From a bacterium (lineage in GTDB: Bacteria > Actinomycetota > Acidimicrobiia > Acidimicrobiales > Bin134), in NCBI GenBank assembly GCA_028819295.1, contig JAPPMA010000027.1:1-47355 (forward strand): a DNA stretch of 47,355 nucleotides. Reading direction: 5' to 3'. Within the stretch, counting starts at the first letter, position 1; every line of letters starts with the position of its first letter. Shown here piece after piece: positions 5,650 through 15,900 of the stretch. Both the position numbers and the translations under genes were made by a program. A model generated the notes under the pieces. The model had not been told where the DNA came from and did no database searches. It saw only the letters and a list, made by a program, of their open reading frames with translations.

Positions 5650-8600
5650 TCAGCTCACTTCGATCTCGCTCCGCGCTGCAAAGTCGCGCAATACCAGTCT
5701 GTCTCCAACTTCACCTTGAAGTCGCTCGAATAAGTCAGGGCGTGCTAGCAGTCCTGAGCCGACTAGGCGTGGGCGCGTCAGGAAGTAGTCGCTAGTGTCA
5801 TATCCAGCACGCCATGTGACAAGAACCAATCCGCAGCCATGCTCGTCGTTGAGGGTGAACGGATCACCGGGTTGGAGGTCCAAGACCGCAACCAGCGCGG
5901 CTGTTGGTACTAGCAGAGGTGACTGTACGCCGAGGCCGTGGAGTCCATCTCCTGCTCCAACTATGTCGATGTCGACGCCTACAAGAGGCAGGGATTGGTC
6001 CGGCAACCGCACTTCTGGCGGTCGGTGTACTTCTGTCATCCACATCCGGATGTCCCCGAGTGCTGCGGGTGGCATATCCAGGTTATGACTGTCATCGGCG
6101 TTTCTGAGTTCGACTGCCCGATATCGATCGATGACGAAGTCACTGCGCTCATCCCAATCAGGATGTCGGACCGTGTGCTGCTCAACGGAGGCAATCATGT
6201 GCCAATCTCGGAATGGCCCCTGCTCTACTACCCATACAGCTTCAATCGGCTCAACTTGAAGAGTCGTAAGTAGCAGGCCGTCCGGCTCGTGCAATGGATC
6301 GTGGGGATCGCCTGCCACTGCCGCCGATGATGGGTTTCCCACTTCAACCCAGACAGAACTCCCAGGCAAGGGTGGGACGGGTATAGGCGGTCGTGGGATT
6401 CGCCTTGCCTCCACCGCCAAAGGCAATGCGGGGTCATCCAACAGTTGTTCCGCAAGGTCGTTCTCCCAAGCAGCCGGGTCAAGTGCAGCGTCGCCAACTG
6501 CGATCTGCGCGGCACGACCTCCCGCCGCCGCCAGTTGGAGGGCCTCTTCAACTATTTGCTCCGCCATCAGATAGGCATCTGGAGACCGGCGACCCGACTG
6601 ATCGGCGTACTCCCTGAGCTGGGCCTTATATGCGTCGTGGAAGTGCTCTGTTGTCGTTGCGACTGCGACACGTGAGCGCACAGACTCGCTCAGCCCTGGC
6701 AGCATTGGTTCAGCCCAACTCAACCGGTCCCCTGCAACTGACCGGACAAGCCCATCGAGGCCGGGCAGCTCGCCGTTTTCAATCTGATCACTGCCCCGAG
6801 GTGTCCAGAATCCTTGATCGCGCCGGCCAAGCAACTGCGGGTCAGCAGGATCGGGAGGCGGCAAGTGAGGAGCGTCCTCTCCGAGGAGCCGGCGAGCGAG
6901 AACTCGCACCACGAGGTGCCGTCCGGTTGCCAGCCGAGTGAGTGTCTGCCTGCACGCCGAGACCACTGGCTCCTTCTCCCCTTCGCTAGCCTCGATAAGT
7001 CGAAGCAGCCACATGATCGTCGCAGGTTCGGACAGAGCGCTGAGAGCAATGTCCAGCGCCGCTGCTGCAAGGGCGGGGCGTTCCGACAGCAGGAGGCGCG
7101 CGGCAAGCAGAGACCGCCGTTTTTTCTCGCGGCCTGGGTGGGCTAGTGAGGCAAGTGCCCCCAGCGCGAACGCGCCATCTAGATCGTTTTGGGAGAACTC
7201 GCAATCTACTGAGCATGCAGGGATGTACGGGTCTTCGGGATCTTCCGATTCGTGGACCCGCGGCACCCTGTCGCTGATGACCTCGAAGGCCTCATCCCAT
7301 ATCTCGAACGCTACATCCATTGACTCTTTGCCGGGCACAGTGAGCGCCCCTGCGCAGAAAGCCTGTATAAGCGCTTGGCATATGCCGTATGTTCCATATC
7401 TTCTGGAGAACACAGCTCGTTCTGTCTCTTCAGCTATGACTTCAAGGACAAGGGCGGAGTCGATTTCAGTCGCCCGGCTCAGCGATTGGACCTCCACTTC
7501 CCCAGCGAAGTTCAGCCAGCCGCCCTGCCCGCGAGTCCGTGTCCACACAAGCGTGTGGGCTGTCACAGCAAGGCGGGTGCTTCCGTGTTGGTCTAGCCCT
7601 TTCGCTAGCTCACGCAGAAGCTCCGTTCCCCTCCCAAACTCGCAGGCGTTGGATAGCGAAACAAGGGCTGATGCTGCATCATGCTCCCGCCCGCTGTCGA
7701 CCAATTCGAGCAGGCGGCCATCAATAGCATCGGCGAAGCGGTCGACTGACCATAGAGCGTGTTCCGTGTCGTATGGCCGCTCTCGCCATGACCGGATCGC
7801 GTGGGCCAGACCAGCTAGGCCTGGCGGCAGGGACGCGAGTGGGTCCACTTGCTCCAGTTCGCTCCGTGTATTGGAGTCCAAATGGCTATCTCCTAGGTCA
7901 GGCTGATCGACCGGCTCGAACAGGTCTTGTCGGAGCTTGAAGATGGCGGGCAAGTTTGCTGTCTCGGTGACGGCGTTGATGTCCGCGATCACTCGGTCAT
8001 CGATCGCCAATAGGTCGTCGCTGTTGGAAGCACCATATGAAATTGGGCGCTCGTCGGCGCGGCCCAGCAGCCAGTTAGCGAGTTCCGCCCCGGCGTGGTC
8101 AGTTTCCGTAAGGTTGACCAGACGCGAGAAGGCATCCGGATCCTCGCTGTGAAGAGGCACATCCAATGTGAGGCGGAGCGTTCCGGCCGTAAAGGGGTCA
8201 GCGCGCTCGCACCATAGGCTCCACAAGCCCACTAGCGCGCCGTGTAGCAACCAGTCCGGCTGGTTGCAGTTCCCCAGTAATCGGGGGGCCACAAGATGTG
8301 CGAGGGCGACGGGATCGGCTAACCCCAGCAAGTACCACCACCGCGACCAGGCACGTCGAGTTTCACTCAGGTCTGTGTGGAAGGGGATCCGCTCGCACAG
8401 GGGTTGCACCCTTGATACACACTCCTGTCCTTGCCGCCGGTCTGCGGCGATGAGCTTCGGGAGGGGATCAAGCAACTCGAAAATGGTTATGTCTTTGCGC
8501 CAGCCATAGGAGGTCAACATTTGGCATGCCCGATGCCAGAACTGAAGCGCCTCATCGTGACCGCCTGAGATGATTGCGAGTTGCGCGCCAAGCAGTTGGT

Positions 8601-11600
8601 ATTCGGCAAGGTTGGAGTAGTACCGCCGTGCGGATTCGTTCCCAATCTGTTCTTCCAACAGCTCAGATGCGACTGCCTGTCTTGCACCGCTGCTGCTCTC
8701 GACTGCGATCTGAAGGACGAGATCTGGTGTCAGAGGTCCGCCGACTTCTCCTCGAATCGTCACAGTGATTGAATTGCTGATTTCGTACAGCAGGCGGATG
8801 GCTTCGGCCCACAGTGCGTCGTCGACAAGCGCCATTGCCCGCTGGATCGTCGCTCTGATCGTCGGATGGATGAAGTAGAGATCGCATGCACGGGGATCGC
8901 CGGCGAACGGGTCGACATCCTCCTGCAGACAGTGAAGCGCCTCTAACGCGAGCTCTGCTCGGTTTGTGTAGTCGGCAGCCTCGGCTCGGACCAGCGCAAT
9001 CGTGAAGCGGAGCCAACACTTGTACCAGCCTTCGCCAGAAATGGTCGCTTCCGCTGCGTTGAGGGCCAGCGGGTCTTGATTCGCTGCGGCCGCGCAAGCG
9101 TCGAGCCAGGTTCCGAGGTCTTCGCCATCCCTGCTGACCGAGCGCTGCTGAACCCTTTGGGCAAGTTCCAGCAGGCGACCGGGAAAGTCGGCAGCGAGAA
9201 GGTCGATCTCGTCCAGAATCCCCGCGTCGATCGATAGGGCGACATGCAGAGAGCCCGGTGGAAGCCCATGGTCTACGGCGACAGATACCCATTCACGTGC
9301 GTCCCCAAGTTCGGGAGGCGACGGATGGCCTTCCAAGTACTCGGCAAGGGCAAGGCACATGGCCCCCGGTTGGCTGAGGTGGGATATCAGACGGGGGACT
9401 TCATTGATGCCGCGTGTGTCAGCGATTGCCGCAACAACATCGCGTCCAGGGAGCTCTTGCTGTTCCACCCAAATGGCGATGCGGTGCCAATCAACAGGCG
9501 AAACCAGATCGATGGGTTGCCAGCTGTCGACCTGCCTACCAGACTCTGGTGCGCTGCTAGTAGCAACTTCTCCTATGCCATCATGGGCTTCAGGGTCGGC
9601 CTCTGCACCAGAGTCGGCTTTAGCCAGGCGGAGCCGACCTCGTAGCCACGCAAGCGAGACGACCCGATCCGATTCCACACCATAGCTGGTGTTGTCAATC
9701 TCTGATTCGCGGATGTACCCGGTCATGTACTCCTTCCACGGGGCAACTGCACCGAGAGCATCCAGAGCCGCACACATCTGAATGCCGTCGCGAGCTGTCA
9801 TGACCATATGCCCATCGTGGAGGAGCCGTTCCGCGACAACAGAGGCTCCCAGCAAGGTAACCGGCACATCAGCGAATTCGACAAGAATTGAACTCAAACG
9901 CTCAGCCTCGTAAGACTCCGCGGCGCGCGACATTTCGACGTAGCGGACAACCAAAGGCCACTGGCCCAATCGCGCTGCGCATCGGATAGCCGTTGCGAGG
10001 TTCGCGATGATCCCGGATGCGGGGAACCCCGACGCGACGGCACGGATGACGAAACCTCGATCGACGATGGCAACTACCTCTGTATCGCGCTCGGCCTCGG
10101 CCAACAGTGGAAGCAAGGACCGGAATGCCCGGGAGTCATCAAACATGCCCTGCTCTTGCAGCCATGCTGTTATGCGATACATGAGTTCGTCGCGTGCCGC
10201 GGGGTTGTCGCGGAATAGACGCCGGAGATACCGGGCAAAGGACTCGTGGTAGACGCGTACCCCGCCTTGGGCAGCACGCTCGTCGAGGACAGGTGCGAGC
10301 ACTTCGAGGGCCTCATCAATGCGGTGCGCCACATCGGGGCGGATCGAACCTAATTCGCTTCGGGTGACAGCGAAGTCAACCAAACTGATGACTTCGGCAA
10401 CCCACCATCCTCCGCTATCGAGAGTCGAATAAAGGTGCGCGTAGTAGCTCTCGAGGGACTCGTCGTAATGAGGCAGGGCTCTCACCGTCTCCGCGGCTTT
10501 TGCAAGGGTCGCCTCAGACCTTGATGCTTCACGGCAGAGATAGGTGGCGTACAGGGCGTTGCCTGCTGACTTGCCTTCGAGCGCTTCCAGGAACTCGGCT
10601 ATTTCGATTTCATCTTCAATCTGGGCCTTACCGGTCGCCCGGGCAGTTGCATCATGAGCCGGTATCACTTCGTGCTTTTCCGCAAGTAGCCGGACCTCGG
10701 CCTGGTCAAGGCCCTTGACATGGACGGTCTCGGCGCCTGCGTTTTCAAGAGGTTCAAGGTGCGCGCCAGGCTGGCTCAAAACGACCAAGACGCTCCCATC
10801 AGGCATCTCCAGAGAGGCGAGCGATTCGGCAAGGCCCAAAGAAGGGTCAAACCCTCCAGAATGTCCGGCACGCACACGAGTGACGTGATCAACTCCGTCG
10901 ATGACAAGGGCTATCGGACGCTGAGGTTTGAGCTCGAAAGACCGGGCTAGGCAGTTGACAAGGGTGAATTCGTCGGCAGCGAGAAGGGGACGCTGTCCTT
11001 CGACCAGGCTTGGGTCGGCGGAAGCCAATCGGCCAACGAGACTGCCAAAAACCCGCTCGGCAAGGACGCGCTCAGACCGTTCCTGATCGGCGTCGCCGAG
11101 ATAGCAGTAGTGCTCGGCAACTAGCCAACCCTGAGCCGACAGATCCTCTTTGACCTGCTGGCACAACCAGGACTTCCCCTGACCGGGGGGTCCAACGGCT
11201 AGAAGCGTTCCACCAGCTGCGGCAAGCTCGGCTGCCTTAGCAATGATCCGCTGGGCTTCGGTTGGCCGAGGCACCTGAATCTCAGGGTCGACGGGATGCT
11301 TGCGCGCTACTGCACCGAAATCAGTTTGCAGATTGGCGCGACGGAATGTCTCCTCGGCGCTAACGGTATGGCTGCCTTGACGCGCATAGCGAGCAATGTC
11401 GATCATCGCCGCAGCGACATCAACGGGATCGCGGGATTCGTTGGGAAACGAGCCTGCTCCTACGTCTTGACGAACGCGCTTCAAGATCAGCTCCTCAGCT
11501 GCTCCCGGGGATGTGAGGTCGCGGCTCGCTGCTGGAGCCGCCACTTCGATGACAAGGTTGCTACAAGCCCAGTCGAGATCTGAGTAGGACAAGGGCATGG

Positions 11601-12144
11601 CCTCGCCGCCCAAGAAAGGGAAGAGTCCGCGATCAGAGGCAGGTGCTCCTGCCATTCGCTGTTCTATCTGAACCCACAACACATCGGGATTGAAGGCAAG
11701 CCGCACTGTAGGCAGTGTCGGGAGAAACGGACCCGGGTCGTCGACTGGGCGTTTAAGGACGGCAGTAAGGTCGGAGTTAGTAGGGAGCTTGTCTCGAAGG
11801 ACAACGCGATAAGTGTTTCGGGCCACATCGGACCCAGGGCCGTCACGATCGGCGAGCATTGTTGCGAACAAGCAATCGAGTCTCAGGCCGCGCTTGTCAT
11901 TCGTAAAGGTGGCCGCTGTCAGAGGCCGGTCGTCATTATCGGTGTGCTTGAACTGGACCCGCTCCCGGGAGCCATCGGAATGCAGCGTCGTCAGGTCGTC
12001 GAATCGGTCACCGGGTACCAACTTCTCGTCCACGCGTACCTCGACCACTGCACCCAAGAGCATGTCTACGAGCCGACACGCGACTAGGAGGTCTTGGTAT
12101 TCGTACCCGCGGTGCGCCGCGGTGAGGTCCGGCATCTCAGGCAC
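5650..12144 (-). CDS. Avs-like STAND NTPase with Cap4-type nuclease domain
   Basis: A 2164-aa protein. Residues 1 to about 230 match the Cap4/DUF4297 dsDNA-nuclease pattern: AAHRGYEYQDLL, then FDDL (48-51) and the catalytic Q-x-K in VQFKHT (63-68). A STAND P-loop NTPase follows: Walker A GPPGQGKS (318-325), Walker B IALVIDGVDH (411-420). About 1300 residues of helical repeat-like sequence then lead to a beta-rich C-terminal region from about residue 1940. Nuclease-STAND-sensor is the layout of Avs proteins that recognise phage proteins and then cut DNA. It is longer than the Avs proteins I know, and the C-terminal region is not one I recognise. It converges on the graspetide cluster. ATG 12144 has a weak ribosome binding site. 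Confidence 0.75.
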   Translation of the reverse strand: MPEMPDLTAAHRGYEYQDLLVACRLVDMLLGAVVEVRVDEKLVPGDRFDDLTTLHSDGSRERVQFKHTDNDDRPLTAATFTNDKRGLRLDCLFATMLADRDGPGSDVARNTYRVVLRDKLPTNSDLTAVLKRPVDDPGPFLPTLPTVRLAFNPDVLWVQIEQRMAGAPASDRGLFPFLGGEAMPLSYSDLDWACSNLVIEVAAPAASRDLTSPGAAEELILKRVRQDVGAGSFPNESRDPVDVAAAMIDIARYARQGSHTVSAEETFRRANLQTDFGAVARKHPVDPEIQVPRPTEAQRIIAKAAELAAAGGTLLAVGPPGQGKSWLCQQVKEDLSAQGWLVAEHYCYLGDADQERSERVLAERVFGSLVGRLASADPSLVEGQRPLLAADEFTLVNCLARSFELKPQRPIALVIDGVDHVTRVRAGHSGGFDPSLGLAESLASLEMPDGSVLVVLSQPGAHLEPLENAGAETVHVKGLDQAEVRLLAEKHEVIPAHDATARATGKAQIEDEIEIAEFLEALEGKSAGNALYATYLCREASRSEATLAKAAETVRALPHYDESLESYYAHLYSTLDSGGWWVAEVISLVDFAVTRSELGSIRPDVAHRIDEALEVLAPVLDERAAQGGVRVYHESFARYLRRLFRDNPAARDELMYRITAWLQEQGMFDDSRAFRSLLPLLAEAERDTEVVAIVDRGFVIRAVASGFPASGIIANLATAIRCAARLGQWPLVVRYVEMSRAAESYEAERLSSILVEFADVPVTLLGASVVAERLLHDGHMVMTARDGIQMCAALDALGAVAPWKEYMTGYIRESEIDNTSYGVESDRVVSLAWLRGRLRLAKADSGAEADPEAHDGIGEVATSSAPESGRQVDSWQPIDLVSPVDWHRIAIWVEQQELPGRDVVAAIADTRGINEVPRLISHLSQPGAMCLALAEYLEGHPSPPELGDAREWVSVAVDHGLPPGSLHVALSIDAGILDEIDLLAADFPGRLLELAQRVQQRSVSRDGEDLGTWLDACAAAANQDPLALNAAEATISGEGWYKCWLRFTIALVRAEAADYTNRAELALEALHCLQEDVDPFAGDPRACDLYFIHPTIRATIQRAMALVDDALWAEAIRLLYEISNSITVTIRGEVGGPLTPDLVLQIAVESSSGARQAVASELLEEQIGNESARRYYSNLAEYQLLGAQLAIISGGHDEALQFWHRACQMLTSYGWRKDITIFELLDPLPKLIAADRRQGQECVSRVQPLCERIPFHTDLSETRRAWSRWWYLLGLADPVALAHLVAPRLLGNCNQPDWLLHGALVGLWSLWCERADPFTAGTLRLTLDVPLHSEDPDAFSRLVNLTETDHAGAELANWLLGRADERPISYGASNSDDLLAIDDRVIADINAVTETANLPAIFKLRQDLFEPVDQPDLGDSHLDSNTRSELEQVDPLASLPPGLAGLAHAIRSWRERPYDTEHALWSVDRFADAIDGRLLELVDSGREHDAASALVSLSNACEFGRGTELLRELAKGLDQHGSTRLAVTAHTLVWTRTRGQGGWLNFAGEVEVQSLSRATEIDSALVLEVIAEETERAVFSRRYGTYGICQALIQAFCAGALTVPGKESMDVAFEIWDEAFEVISDRVPRVHESEDPEDPYIPACSVDCEFSQNDLDGAFALGALASLAHPGREKKRRSLLAARLLLSERPALAAAALDIALSALSEPATIMWLLRLIEASEGEKEPVVSACRQTLTRLATGRHLVVRVLARRLLGEDAPHLPPPDPADPQLLGRRDQGFWTPRGSDQIENGELPGLDGLVRSVAGDRLSWAEPMLPGLSESVRSRVAVATTTEHFHDAYKAQLREYADQSGRRSPDAYLMAEQIVEEALQLAAAGGRAAQIAVGDAALDPAAWENDLAEQLLDDPALPLAVEARRIPRPPIPVPPLPGSSVWVEVGNPSSAAVAGDPHDPLHEPDGLLLTTLQVEPIEAVWVVEQGPFRDWHMIASVEQHTVRHPDWDERSDFVIDRYRAVELRNADDSHNLDMPPAALGDIRMWMTEVHRPPEVRLPDQSLPLVGVDIDIVGAGDGLHGLGVQSPLLVPTAALVAVLDLQPGDPFTLNDEHGCGLVLVTWRAGYDTSDYFLTRPRLVGSGLLARPDLFERLQGEVGDRLVLRDFAARSEIEVS

Positions 12145-12168
12145 CCTTGCGTTGTTGGGATGGGCGGT

Positions 12169-12187
12169 CTACCGGTCTCCTACCGGT
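12169..12187. promoter_or_regulatory. two CTACCGGT direct repeats one turn apart
   Basis: CTACCGGT occurs at 12169-12176 and 12180-12187, an 11-bp period, between the divergent starts of the Avs-like gene and the 186-aa gene. Each contains the palindrome ACCGGT. Possible binding site for a regulator of either gene. Confidence 0.3.
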
Positions 12188-12355
12188 TTACTGACAGCGT
12201 AGGCCGATTCTGACTCTGATCGAAGGATACAACCCGCGTAGCGACTGGGATCGATAGAAGAAGGTCGGATACAAAAAAATTGCAGAGGGTGGGAATATTC
12301 GGAGAAATCACATTGTTGAAACCCTGGACCGAAGGCAACGGAATAGGAGATTGCG

Positions 12356-12916
12356 ATGTCCCGTCCAAATCAGAGAGGTAAACGACCCTCCTCGACAAGC
12401 AGGAACAGAAACCCTGTCAAACCTCGGGTCGCACCAACCGCCCCACTGCCCGATATCGATCTCTCGCAGCAACCTGATCCTTTGGCGGAATGCACTCCAA
12501 CAGTTCCGCTTGAACCCCTCACACTTAAAGGTGTCATCACTGAAGAGGTTGGCTCTCCCCGCAACGATGGATCGGCAGGTTCTGCACTATACGAGGTTCC
12601 TATTAGGCTCAACCGAATGCCTGATGAAATAGAAAAACAGCTCATCACAACAACCTGGGACCATCCTCCACAATTCACTAGCATGCACCGACCTGGCATA
12701 CTCGAAATTGTTGGAGATAAACTCATACTTGGTCGAACTACTATTGATGAGGTGAAAGACGTTCACGCATCAACGTTATCCCTCGTTATTGATAGTGTAA
12801 ACGCCCAAGCTGCACAGTACCGACAAGAAGTAATTGATGCCGAAGCGGTGCAACAAGAACACCTGGATCGCCATAGACAGCATGTAAGTGATATGGCATC
12901 AAGAATCGAGTTCTGA
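12356..12916 (+). CDS. hypothetical protein in defence island
   Basis: A 186-aa protein that I do not recognise. The N-terminus is basic and low in complexity (RPNQRGKRPSSTSRNRNPVK). The middle (EVPIRLNRMPDEIEKQLITT, then HPPQFTSMHRPGILEIVGDKLILGRTTIDEVK) could fold as a small alpha/beta domain, and the end is a charged helix, possibly a coiled coil (QYRQEVIDAEAVQQEHLDRHRQH). The start is supported by AGGAG about 7 nt upstream of ATG 12356. It lies between the divergent Avs-like gene and the convergent methylase gene, in visibly lower-GC DNA, so it may be a separate defence or accessory gene. Confidence 0.65.
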   Translation: MSRPNQRGKRPSSTSRNRNPVKPRVAPTAPLPDIDLSQQPDPLAECTPTVPLEPLTLKGVITEEVGSPRNDGSAGSALYEVPIRLNRMPDEIEKQLITTTWDHPPQFTSMHRPGILEIVGDKLILGRTTIDEVKDVHASTLSLVIDSVNAQAAQYRQEVIDAEAVQQEHLDRHRQHVSDMASRIEF

Positions 12917-12998
12917 CTGACTCCTACTGCATTGCCCACTGTTCGAAGATTTTGTCGGTTTCCAACATCACTCATCGAAAATCGAATTAGCACGAACG

Positions 12999-15900
12999 CT
13001 ATGGATCTCCTGCCCAGGAAGGTAGGGTCGAGGCGGGGTGAGCTTGGGAGGGGTGGGCGGGTGGGGGATTGATATTGGTTTCGTAATGGGTGACGAGGGC
13101 TTGGGCCAGATGGTGGCTGTAGCGGGTGAGGGTGGATGGATCGAGGGGCGGGGTGTCGCTATTGGGTGTGTCGGTGAGACTGCCGTGGGCAGCTTCGTAG
13201 GCTTGGGTCATGGCATCGTAGCTTTCGAGAATGAGGTTCTTGGTTCGAAACTCGCCGTAGCGCTCTTTGTCTTTGCGTCTGACAATTGGGAATGTGTCCA
13301 CCATGTAGGCAGCATCGGCTCGATTGATGCCGTAGAGGTGGAACATAAGGGCATCCAGCTCAGAGCGGATAAGGACACGCCGTTCATCATTCCAAGAAAA
13401 TGGTGGACCGTCATAGCCAAGAGAATCAGCAAAGGGTTTCATATCCCAAGCGGTATATACAAGTTCCATCATTGCGGGAGAAATATGCCTTTCGTGGCAT
13501 TTGATCAATTCAAGGGGCAATACTGGTAGTTGCTTTAAATAGATGAGGTTCATATGAGTTCCACCAATCTTTTGACGGACTACATAATCAAATGCGTACG
13601 AACTGAGTACGCAAAGAAGCAAATGAGGAGCAACGGTAGTACGAACTAATGGCTCTGAGTTTCCGACGGCAGTGACTGGCAGAGCACTGCACACCATTGT
13701 GCGTTCGTTGGTCACGCTAGTGATGTCACTGAAACCTAGAAGCCAACCGGGGTTCTCGCCGCTCCGATCATTGACATGGGAGTCGTGTACCCAATATAGG
13801 GGAATGGCGACGACACTTGGATTTGACTTCTCCTCTGACGTCAGATAGCGGGGTTGATTTTGACGATGGATAGCGGTTGAACTCTTGACTACATGGGCTG
13901 CACGGTGGTCGTAGAATGTTGCCATCTTCCCTTCATACACGGGCACATAGCGTTCACATGTCTGACCTTGTGATGGTTGCAAGAAGTGATTACCGCTTAA
14001 TTTCCAATTCTCCGCTTCCAAAGCTTCACGGTCTCGAAACAGGTGTGAATCATTGCTCATGTCGAACATGCGTTGATAGGAGATATTCCAGGGGTTGCCT
14101 TCGAGGTCATCCTCTACAACAAGAGAAGGAACTCGACGATAGATTGATTTTGTGAGTTCAGCATCTCGACGGGTTCTGAAGACCGGACAAGTCCTTGTAT
14201 TCGGGTTGAGAGCGGCAAAGTCGTTTTCATTAAGTGCAAAAGCACGTTCTGGATCATCAAGATCCGCGGTTTCATGAGCAAAGAACGAGAAAACAGCTTG
14301 CTCGGATGGAGAACTTGTACCCGCAATCGTGAGGAGACAGAATCTGGCTCTGCTATCTACTTCTTGAAAGAGCTTTTTCCGGTTCTCAAAATCATAGACA
14401 GATACCAAAGAACTTGTTTCTACAAAATCCCGGAACAGATATTTTGTGGTGTCATCTGTGGCAATCCCCGATGGGACGATAACTCCCAGTCGGCCAGAAG
14501 GAGAGATGCTGTCTCTCATGAGCTCGACAAAGACAGGATAGGTGTTCACATCCCCCCTGCCGCCCAGAGGAAAGCGGCCACTATTACGCAGCAAGGAACT
14601 CCAACCCTCAGACTTGCGGAGATCCGACAGGAAGGCCGTATGGAGCGCTGGGTTTTCCTCTTTGAGATCGTCGATTCGGCGCTTTCGGGCAGCGGCATTT
14701 CCTGACATGGCAACTTCGCTGTCTATGGTGGCGAACCATTCTTTTTCCTGGAGTTTGATGCGCTCCCAAGGCGGGTTGCCGAGCACGGCATCGAAGCCGC
14801 CGGACCAACCAGTCTGGGGGTTGGTGGCATCGTCGGGGTCTCCTGGCACGAAAAACACTTGCGGGAAGGTCAAGTGCAGGTGGGTGAACTGGTAATCGTC
14901 GGCCACCTGCTGGATCGCCTCTAACGCGCTGGCATCCAGCAGCGGGCCCTGCGGTGAGGCATGGCCATGCAGCATCGCCTGTACGTGGTCGGGATCAAGT
15001 CCTTCTACCTCTCTCAGTAACTCGTTGGTGATGGCCGGATCTTCGAGGGTCTTCTTGACCACGAATGCGGCGCACCAAGTGTCGGCGATCAGCCTCTCCC
15101 TTTGTGCGAGTCCGCCGTCTCGCATCTCGGCGTATGCAACCGCCTTTTGGGCGACCTGTTCGGCGGTGAGATCGGGGGCATCATCGATGCGACCAACCGC
15201 GGAGGACAACTGGGCGCTGCTTGCGGCCATCGAATAGTCCAGTTCCAGAAGGAGTTGGGACGGGGCATTTCGCTCGGCCTTGTTCCTCTTGCGGAGGGCG
15301 CTGGTGTGTTTCTTGTCGTCACCGGTCAAGGCTTTGAAGGCGGCATCGGGAATACCGGCAGCTAGCAGCTTGGGGGTGGTGCCCAGGAGGCTGTTTCCGC
15401 AGACGATGTGGTGTTCAAGAAAGCCCAAGGGCCGACCGGGGACGTTGGCCTCCAACCACAGGCTTACTTTGCACAGTTCGACGGCCATCGGGTTGATGTC
15501 GATCCCATACAGGCACTGGCCCACCACCTCTCGCAACGCAGCCCGCAGCTTGTCGGCGCTCGGTTCGGTCCCTCCCTCGCGGACTCGGGCCAGCCGGGCG
15601 GCGATGCGATGCGCAGCGGCAATCAGGAAGTGGCCTGATCCGCACGCGGGATCGAGGACCTTCAGGTCCAGCAAGGATTGTTCGGGATCGGATTTGGCCG
15701 CGGCCTGTTCGATCACCGGGTTTAAGGCGTCGTCCAGAAGGCGAGAAATGAGCGATGGCGGTGTGTAGTAGCTGCCGGTGGTCTTGCGCTCGCTGCCCAC
15801 CGCTCGTCCCAACCCGAAGGTGCGGGCGTCGGGGTCGACTTCGGGGTGCAGTTCCAACAGCGACTCGTAGATCGAACCCAGTTCCTCGGTTCCGAGGTTG

